Shown piece by piece: positions 8,101-15,000 of a DNA stretch of 15,000 bases. The stretch is taken from the NCBI GenBank assembly GCA_034096865.1, contig JAWQFJ010025430.1:1-15000 (forward strand). The letters are read 5' to 3'. The position numbers and the translations under genes were made by a program. Numbering within the stretch: the stretch's first letter is position 1; each line of letters begins with the position of its first letter. Under the pieces are notes generated by a model. The model did not search any database. It saw only the letters and a program-made list of their open reading frames with translations, and was not told the DNA's origin. The stretch comes from Theodoxus fluviatilis (lineage: Eukaryota; Mollusca; Gastropoda; Cycloneritida; Neritidae).

Positions 8101-11100
8101 CATGTTACTCCAGTCATCCTATTTCCTCTCCATGTTACTCCAGTCATCCTGGTTCCTCTCCATGTTACTCCAGTCATCCTATTTCCTCTCCATGTTACTC
8201 CAGTCATCCTGGTTCCTCTCCATGTTACTCCAGTCAACCTCGTTCCTCTCCATGTTACTCCAGTCACCCTGGTTCCTCTCCATGTTACTCCAGTCATCCT
8301 AGCTCCTCTCCATGTTACTCCAGTCACCCTGGTTCCTCTCCATGTTACTCCAGTCATCCTATTTCCTCTCCATGTTACTCCAGTCATCCTGGTTCCTCTC
8401 CATGTTACTCCAGTCATCCTCGTTCCTCTCCATGTTACTCCAGTCATCCTGGTTCCTCTCCATGTTACTCCAGTCATCCTAGCTCCTCTCCATGTTACTC
8501 CAGTCATCCTGGTTCCTCTCCATGTTACTCCAGTCATCCTATTTCCTCTCCATGTTACTCCAGTCATCCTGGTTCCTCTCCATGTTACTCCAGTCATCCT
8601 AGCTCCTCTCCATGTTACTCCAGTCATCCTGGTTCCTCTCCATGTTACTCCAGTCATCCTGGTTCCTCTCCATGTTACTCCAGTCATCCTAGTTCCTCTC
8701 CATGTTACTCCAGTCATCCTGGTTCCTCTCCATGTTACTCCAGTCATCCTAGTTCCTCTCCATGTTACTCCAGTCACCCTGGTTCCTCTCCATGTTACTC
8801 CAGTCATCCTAGTTCCTCTCCATGTTACTCCAGTCATCCTAGTTCCTCTCCATGTTACTCCAGTCATCCTGGTTCCTCTCCATGTTACTCCAGTCATCCT
8901 AGTTCCTCTCCATGTTACTCCAGTCATCCTAGTTCCTCTCCATGTTACTCCAGTCATCCTAGTTCCTCTCCATGTTACTCCAGTCATCCTAGTTCCTCTC
9001 CATGTTACTCCAGTCATCCTGGTTCCTCTCCATGTTACTCCAGTCATCCTAGTTCCTCTCCATGTTACTCCAGTCATCCTAGTTCCTCTCCATGTTACTC
9101 CAGTCATCCTAGTTCCTCTCCATGTTACTCCAGTCATCCTGGTTCCTCTCCATGTTACTCCAGTCATCCTGGTTCCTCTCCATGTTACTCCAGTCATCCT
9201 AGTTCCTCTCCATGTTACTCCAGTCATCCTGGTTCCTCTCCATGTTACTCCAGTCATCCTAGTTCCTCTCCATGTTACTCCAGTCATCCTAGCTCCTCTC
9301 CATGTTACTCCAGTCATCCTGGTTCCTCTCCATGTTACTCCAGTCATCCTAGCTCCTCTCCATGTTACTCCAGTCACCCTGGTTCCTCTCCATGTTACTC
9401 CAGTCATCCTAGTTCCTCTCCATGTTACTCCAGTCATCCTGGTTCCTCTCCATGTTACTCCAGTCATCCTAGTTCCTCTCCATGTTACTCCAGTCATCCT
9501 GGTTCCTCTCCATGTTACTCCAGTCAACCTAGTTCCTCTCCATGTTACTCCAGTCACCCTGGTTCCTCTCCATGTTACTCCAGTCATCCTAGCTCCTCTC
9601 CATGTTACTCCAGTCACCCTGGTTCCTCTCCATGTTACTCCAGTCATCCTATTTCCTCTCCATGTTACTCCAGTCATCCTGGTTCCTCTCCATGTTACTC
9701 CAGTCATCCTCGTTCCTCTCCATGTTACTCCAGTCATCCTGGTTCCTCTCCATGTTACTCCAGTCATCCTAGCTCCTCTCCATGTTACTCCAGTCATCCT
9801 GGTTCCTCTCCATGTTACTCCAGTCATCCTGGTTCCTCTCCATGTTACTCCAGTCATCCTAGCTCCTCTCCATGTTACTCCAGTCATCCTGGTTCCTCTC
9901 CATGTTACTCCAGTCACCTCGTTCCTCTCCATGTTACTCCAGTCACCCTGGTTCCTCTCCATGTTACTCCAGTCATCCTAGCTCCTCTCCATGTTACTCC
10001 AGTCACCCTGGTTCCTCTCCATGTTACTCCAGTCATCCTAGTTCCTCTCCATGTTACTCCAGTCATCCTGGTTCCTCTCCATGTTACTCCAGTCATCCTA
10101 GTTCCTCTCCATGTTACTCCAGTCATCCTGGTTCCTCTCCATGTTACTCCAGTCATCCTATTTCCTCTCCATGTTACTCCAGTCACCCTGGTTCCTCTCC
10201 ATGTTACTCCAGTCATCCTGGTTCCTCTCCATGTTACTCCAGTCATCCTGGTTCCTCTCCATGTTACTCCAGTCATCCTAGCTCCTCTCCATGTTACTCC
10301 AGTCATCCTGGTTCCTCTCCATGTTACTCCAGTCATCCTAGTTCCTCTCCATGTTACTCCAGTCATCCTGGTTCCTCTCCATGTTACTCCAGTCATCCTA
10401 GTTCCTCTCCATGTTACTCCAGTCATCCTGGTTCCTCTCCATGTTACTCCAGTCATCCTAGCTCCTCTCCATGTTACTCCAGTCATCCTGGTTCCTCTCC
10501 ATGTTACTCCAGTCATCCTGGTTCCTCTCCATGTTACTCCAGTCATCCTAGCTCCTCTCCATGTTACTCCAGTCATCCTGGTTCCTCTCCATGTTACTCC
10601 AGTCACCCTGGTTCCTCTCCATGTTACTCCAGTCATCCTAGTTCCTCTCCATGTTACTCCAGTCATCCTAGTTCCTCTCCATGTTACTCCAGTCATCCTG
10701 GTTCCTCTCCATGTTACTCCAGTCATCCTGGTTCCTCTCCATGTTACTCCAGTCACCCTGGTTCCTCTCTATGTTACTCCAGTCATCCTATTTCCTCTCC
10801 ATGTTACTCCAGTCATCCTAGTTCCTCTCCATGTTACTCCAGTCATCCTAGTTCCTCTCCATGTTACTCCAGTCATTATAGCTCCTCTCCATGCTACTCC
10901 AGTCATCCTGGTTCCTCTCCATGTTACTCCAGTCATCCTGGTTCCTCTCCATGTTACTCCAGTCAACCTCGTTCCTCTCCATGTTACTCCAGTCATCCTA
11001 GCTCCTCTCCATGTTACTCCAGTCATCCTGGTTCCTCTCCATGTTACTCCAGTCATCCTAGCTCCTCTCCATGTTACTCCAGTCACCCTCGTTCCTCTCC

Positions 11101-11630
11101 ATGTTACTCCAGTCACCCTGGTTCCTCTCCATGTTACTCCAGTCATCCTAGTTCCTCTCCATGTTACTCCAGTCATCCTGGTTCCTCTCCAGGTTACTCC
11201 AGTCACCCTGGTTCCTCTCCATGTTACTCCAGTCATCCTAGTTCCTCTCCATGTTACTCCTCTCATCCTAGCTCCTCTCCATGTTACTCCAGTCACCCTG
11301 GTTCCTCTCCATGTTACTCCAGTCACCCTGGTTCCTCTCCATGTTACTCCAGTCATCCTATTTCCTCTCCATGTTACTCCAGTCATCCTGGTTCCTCTCC
11401 ATGTTACTCCAGTCATCCTGGTTCCTCTCCATGTTACTCCAGTCATCCTGGTTCCTCTCCAGGTTACTCCAGTCATCCCAGTTCCTCTTCATGTTACTCC
11501 AGTCATCCTAGTTCCTCTCCATGTTACTCCAGTCATCCTAGTTCCTCTCCATGTTACTCCAGTCATTATAGCTCCTCTCCATGCTACTCCAGTCATCCTA
11601 GTTCATATTACTCCAGTCATCCTGGTTCCT
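5113..11630. repeat. 30-bp minisatellite array, about 218 units, 6.5 kb
   Basis: The unit carries GTTACTCCAGTCATCCT followed by a variable triplet and TCCTCTC. By phase counting I get 1 degenerate first unit (5113), 14 units at 5142-5532, 16 units at 5561-6011, one 20-bp unit (6041-6060), 129 units at 6061-9901, 56 units at 9930-11580 and one terminal unit. Most variation sits at two places: the base or bases after CAGTC (ATCCT, ACCCT, AACCT, ATTAT) and the triplet before TCC (GGT, AGT, AGC, ATT, CGT). Length changes are a 1-bp loss in the unit at 5532, a 10-bp loss at 6041, a 1-bp loss in the unit at 9901 and a 6-bp loss near 11604. The + strand is about 73% pyrimidine with about 11 C to 4 G per unit. 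No + frame contains a stop and one minus frame is always open, which yields spurious frames up to 1,874 codons (SPCYSSHP-, LHVTPVIL- and MLLQSSWFLS-type peptides on +, MTGVTWRGTR on -). Confidence 0.97.
6661..8520. repeat. higher-order repeat inside the 30-bp array (720 and 690 bp)
   Basis: The order of variant units repeats. A run of variants beginning at 6661 recurs at 7381 (24 units, 720 bp later) and again at 8071 (23 units, 690 bp later). The three copies share the same order of GGT, ATT, AACCTCGT and AGC variants for at least 8 units, with only a CAT for CCT change near 6712. After about 8520 the pattern dissolves into a simpler AGT/GGT alternation. This is a higher-order structure of the kind seen in satellite DNA amplified by unequal crossover. 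Confidence 0.85.
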
Positions 11631-11693
11631 GGGTGAAATATTTGTGGATGCTTGAAGCCTTGGCTTGGCCCACAACTTTGGACAGCTCCTGTA

Positions 11694-11703
11694 AATAAAT
11701 AAA
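11694..11703 (+). terminator. overlapping AATAAA motifs, possible polyadenylation signal
   Basis: Two overlapping AATAAA hexamers (11694-11699 and 11698-11703) lie about 65 bp after the 30-bp array on the + strand. A + frame leaving the array ends with a TAA that overlaps the first hexamer. This would be suggestive of a transcript end if the array were expressed on +, but the local DNA is A-rich and the match may be chance. Confidence 0.25.
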
Positions 11704-11797
11704 AACAGATTATCAAAAATATAAATTGCTAATGACATTTGTTTTGTAAACAACCTTCAAATATTCCAAAGAAACATTCCTGAAATATTGTAAAACA

Positions 11798-11887
11798 GGG
11801 GGTGAAGGGGGGTGGAGGAGTGCATGGGTTGGGGTGCGGGGGTGCATGGAGGGGGTGGGGGGTGCATGGATGGGGGTGGGGTGGGGG
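11798..11887 (+). other. G-tract cluster, likely G-quadruplex former
   Basis: Ten runs of 3-6 G lie within 90 bp on the + strand (starting at 11798, 11807, 11826, 11831, 11838, 11851, 11857, 11872, 11878 and 11883). Most loops are short (1-9 nt), with two longer ones. TGCATGG recurs at 11821, 11843 and 11863, so the block is also a degenerate repeat of about 20-22 bp. The local G/C strand asymmetry is extreme and the flanks are AT-rich. The minus-strand frames through it are P/H/T-rich low complexity and not genes. Confidence 0.75.
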
Positions 11888-12102
11888 TAAAATAAAGCAT
11901 GGTGCCTCCAAATACTGTGGGATCCTTGGATGTCACACAAAAAGCCAACATATTTTCTCAACTACATCCATAGAAAATTCTTTGTGCATTTTATAAATAT
12001 TTCCCACAGAATAACATTTTCCATTCAGCCTTAAAAAGAAAAACCCACTTAGGTTCTAGATGCAAAAATGTGAGCAAAATTCAGGAGCTGAATACCCAGC
12101 AC

Positions 12103-12166
12103 TTAACCTTTGTCCATTCCTGCTGACTTTCCATTAACCTTTGTCCATTCCTGCTGACTTTCCATT
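12103..12166. repeat. 31-bp direct tandem duplication
   Basis: A 31-bp segment beginning TTAACCTTTGTCCATTCC and ending GACTTTCCA at 12103-12133 is repeated exactly at 12134-12164, with two further matching T bases. Being only two perfect copies, it is a nascent minisatellite or a recent replication-slippage event. Confidence 0.95.
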
Positions 12167-12275
12167 GGAAGAAACTTACTTCCATGCTTAGTCTTCTACA
12201 AAATGAAGCACTTCAGTCATGCATACACAAACTTCAATAAGGACCATACATCCCTGTAAAAATATACATGCATGC

Positions 12276-12461
12276 AAACACAAGCACACATACACACACA
12301 CTCACGCACACACACATATATATACACACACATTCACACACACACACAGACACACTCACACACACATGCACACACAAACACAAGCACACAGACACACACA
12401 CAGACACACACACAGAGGCACACACACAGACAGACACACAGACACACACAGACACACACAC
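12276..12461. repeat. CA-rich compound microsatellite
   Basis: The tract is a (CA)n repeat interrupted by a short TATATATA (about 12317-12324), CTCA, CAGA and CAGG units. The right part has a CACAGA hexamer-like rhythm. Open frames on both strands through it (HT- and CV-rich) are low-complexity artefacts. Confidence 0.93.
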
Positions 12462-12760
12462 TTACCTCAACAGAAGCACTGCTAACACCCTGTATACCTG
12501 CAAATGGTACGACCAAAACTCTTCATTTCCAAAATAACTGCTTCTGAGATTCTCATAGCATGAGTGGAAGATTTCTTGCAATTTACATACACTTCCTGTG
12601 TAGAGTGTGTATGTGGAAATTTGAAAGTTTCATTTCTTCACACCTGATGGATAATGTTAACCTGGACGGCTTTGTAAGACAAGTGTATATAGCGGCAGAA
12701 TCAAATGCATATCATCGTCATGAATGATGTTAATTCTCTATGGACACGAAATAAGTCTTT
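12462..12760. other. non-repetitive spacer, no gene seen
   Basis: About 300 bp of ordinary AT-leaning sequence lies between the CA repeat and the last array. I see no open frame of note, no RNA gene and no repeat. Confidence 0.4.
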
Positions 12761-12885
12761 GAGCTGAATATCACTACCAGCCATTGAGCTGAATATCACT
12801 ACCAGCCATTGAGCTAAATATCACTACCAGCCATTGAGCTGAATATCACTACCAGCCATTGAGCTGAATATCACTACCAGCCATT
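12761..12885. repeat. 25-bp minisatellite, 5 units, edge form of the 33-bp repeat
   Basis: Units start at 12761, 12786, 12811, 12836 and 12861. Each is GAGCTGAATATCACTACCAG followed by CCATT; the third has GAGCTAAAT. They are the 33-bp unit minus an internal 8 bp (CCATT instead of CCAATTCAACTTT). The preceding single-copy sequence ends in GTCTTT immediately before the first GAGCTG, matching the CTTT that precedes it in the 33-bp form. Confidence 0.95.
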
Positions 12886-15000
12886 GAGCTGAATATCACT
12901 ACCAGCCAATTCAACTTTGAGCTGAATATCACTACCAGCCAATTCAACTTTGAGCTGAATATCACTACCAGCCAATTCAACTTTGAGCTGAATATCACTG
13001 CCAGCCAATTCAACTTTGAGCTGAATATCACTACCAGCCAATTCAACTTTGAGCTGAATATCACTGCCAGCCAATTCAACTTTGAGCTGAATATCACTGC
13101 CAGCCAATTCAACTTTGAGCTGAATATCACTGCCAGCCAATTCAACTTTGAGCTGAATATCACTACCAGCCAATTCAACTTTGAGCTGAATATCACTACC
13201 AGCCAATTCAACTTTGAGCTGAATATCACTACCAGCCAATTCAACTTTGAGCTGAATATCACTACCAGCCAATTCAACTTTGAGCTGAATATCACTACCA
13301 GCCAATTCAACTTTGAGCTGAATATCACTACCAGCCAATTCAACTTTGAGCTGAATATCACTACCAGCCAATTCAACTTTGAGCTGAATATCACTACCAG
13401 CCAATTCAACTTTGAGCTGAATATCACTACCAGCCAATTCAACTTTGAGCTGAATATCACTACCAGCCAATTCAACTTTGAGCTGAATATCACTACCAGC
13501 CAATTCAACTTTGAGCTGAATATCACTGCCAGCCAATTCAACTTTGAGCTGAATATCACTACCAGCCAATTCAACTTTGAGCTGAATATCACTACCAGCC
13601 AATTCAACTTTGAGCTGAATATCACTACCAGCCAATTCAACTTTGAGCTGAATATCACTACCAGCCAATTCAACTTTGAGCTGAATATCACTACCAGCCA
13701 ATTCAACTTTGAGCTGAATATCACTACCAGCCAATTCAACTTTGAGCTGAATATCACTACCAGCCAATTCAACTTTGAGCTGAATATCACTACCAGCCAA
13801 TTCAACTTTGAGCTGAATATCACTACCAGCCAATTCAACTTTGAGCTGAATATCACTACCAGCCAATTCAACTTTGAGCTGAATATCACTACCAGCCAAT
13901 TCAACTTTGAGCTGAATATCACTACCAGCCAATTCAACTTTGAGCTGAATATCACTACCAGCCAATTCAACTTTGAGCTGAATATCACTACCAGCCAATT
14001 CAACTTTGAGCTGAATATCACTACCAGCCAATTCAACTTTGAGCTGAATATCACTACCAGCCAATTCAACTTTGAGCTGAATATCACTACCAGCCAATTC
14101 AACTTTGAGCTGAATATCACTACCAGCCAATTCAACTTTGAGCTGAATATCACTACCAGCCAATTCAACTTTGAGCTGAATATCACTACCAGCCAATTCA
14201 ACTTTGAGCTGAATATCACTACCAGCCAATTCAACTTTGAGCTGAATATCACTACCAGCCAATTCAACTTTGAGCTGAATATCACTACCAGCCAATTCAA
14301 CTTTGAGCTGAATATCACTACCAGCCAATTCAACTTTGAGCTGAATATCACTACCAGCCAATTCAACTTTGAGCTGAATATCACTACCAGCCAATTCAAC
14401 TTTGAGCTGAATATCACTACCAGCCAATTCAACTTTGAGCTGAATATCACTACCAGCCAATTCAACTTTGAGCTGAATATCACTACCAGCCAATTCAACT
14501 TTGAGCTGAATATCACTACCAGCCAATTCAACTTTGAGCTGAATATCACTACCAGCCAATTCAACTTTGAGCTGAATATCACTACCAGCCAATTCAACTT
14601 TGAGCTGAATATCACTACCAGCCAATTCAACTTTGAGCTGAATATCACTACCAGCCAATTCAACTTTGAGCTGAATATCACTACCAGCCAATTCAACTTT
14701 GAGCTGAATATCACTACCAGCCAATTCAACTTTGAGCTGAATATCACTACCAGCCAATTCAACTTTGAGCTGAATATCACTACCAGCCAATTCAACTTTG
14801 AGCTGAATATCACTACCAGCCAATTCAACTTTGAGCTGAATATCACTACCAGCCAATTCAACTTTGAGCTGAATATCACTACCAGCCAATTCAACTTTGA
14901 GCTGAATATCACTACCAGCCAATTCAACTTTGAGCTGAATATCACTACCAGCCAATTCAACTTTGAGCTGAATATCACTACCAGCCAATTCAACTTTGAG
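12886..15000. repeat. 33-bp minisatellite, 64 complete units, continues past the window
   Basis: Units start at 12886 and recur every 33 bp with no length change up to 14998, where the 65th begins and the window ends. Each is GAGCTGAATATCACTACCAG followed by CCAATTCAACTTT. The only variation I see is CTGCC for CTACC in five units: four between about 12990 and 13135 and one at about 13528. The roughly 44 units from 13560 onward appear identical. A + frame (ELNITTSQFNF per unit) and two minus frames (LNWLVVIFSSK and ELAGSDIQLKV) are open throughout. The + frame has no ATG in the array. None is called a gene. Confidence 0.97.

Noticed and set aside
6420..9962. A 1,180-codon minus-strand open frame of MTGVTWRGTR repeats
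   Set aside because: Open only because the reverse complement of the 30-bp unit lacks stops in this frame. No upstream or downstream non-repeat coding sequence.
5473..9981. A 1,502-codon + strand open frame overlapping the previous one
   Set aside because: Same array in another phase. It switches from YSSHP- to HVTPVIL-type peptide at the 10-bp deletion near 6041 and has no non-repeat domain.
6012..11636. A 1,874-codon + strand open frame of SPCYSSHP-type then HVTPVIL-type decapeptides
   Set aside because: It is the stop-free 30-bp minisatellite. The peptide changes type at the 1-bp deletion in the unit at 9901, parallel frames are equally open, and variation follows unit history, not codon position.
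12219..12547. Several 75-91-codon frames rich in H/T or C/V
   Set aside because: They are translations of the CA-rich microsatellite on both strands.
12849..14993. Two minus-strand frames of 704-714 codons (LNWLVVIFSSK and ELAGSDIQLKV repeats)
   Set aside because: Both minus frames and a + frame are open together across the 33-bp array. Nothing selects one of them and no non-repeat domain is present.
5113..15000. A CRISPR array
   Set aside because: Units are directly contiguous with no unique spacers between conserved repeats, and the setting is eukaryotic with no cas genes.

Overview
The window looks like nuclear DNA from a eukaryote, most likely an animal. It has no operon structure, no long non-repetitive open frame, abundant minisatellites and a CA microsatellite. 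A marine invertebrate such as a gastropod mollusc is a guess from general repeat character, not something the sequence proves. About 10.4 of 15 kb (roughly 70%) is tandem repeat, in five unrelated families plus several short ones.

Layout. Positions 1-850 are non-repetitive DNA without a recognisable gene, with a pyrimidine-rich tract at about 590-760. Positions 850-2040 are the most gene-like part: CpG-rich, with an inverted pair of CCAAT boxes (1209-1240) and three minus-strand open frames that each begin with an ATG in good initiation context (ATGs at 1931, 1565 and 1154). These could be first coding exons, but none is a recognised family and no downstream exon was found. Positions 2040-2410 are degenerate simple repeats. 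Then come an array of 8 units of 39 bp (2887-3190), an array of 32 units of 35 bp (3241-4363) and an array of 6 units of 44 bp (4485-4748). A 360-bp spacer follows, then a 6.5-kb array of about 218 units of 30 bp (5113-11630). After it lie a G-rich block (11798-11887), a 31-bp duplication (12103-12166), a CA-rich microsatellite (12276-12461), and a final array that starts with five 25-bp units (12761-12885) and continues as 64 complete 33-bp units running off the right edge (12886-15000).

The long open frames across the arrays (up to 1,874 codons on + and 1,180 on -) come from repeat units that lack stop codons. Several frames are open at once, and single-base indels move the open reading from frame to frame. 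I do not call any of them a gene. The most informative biology is the internal history of the 30-bp array: higher-order periods of 690 and 720 bp, re-appearing blocks, a homogenised core and diverged edges. Next is the 25-to-33-bp switch in the last array. I see no RNA gene, no CRISPR array, no transposase domain and no convincing complete mobile element.
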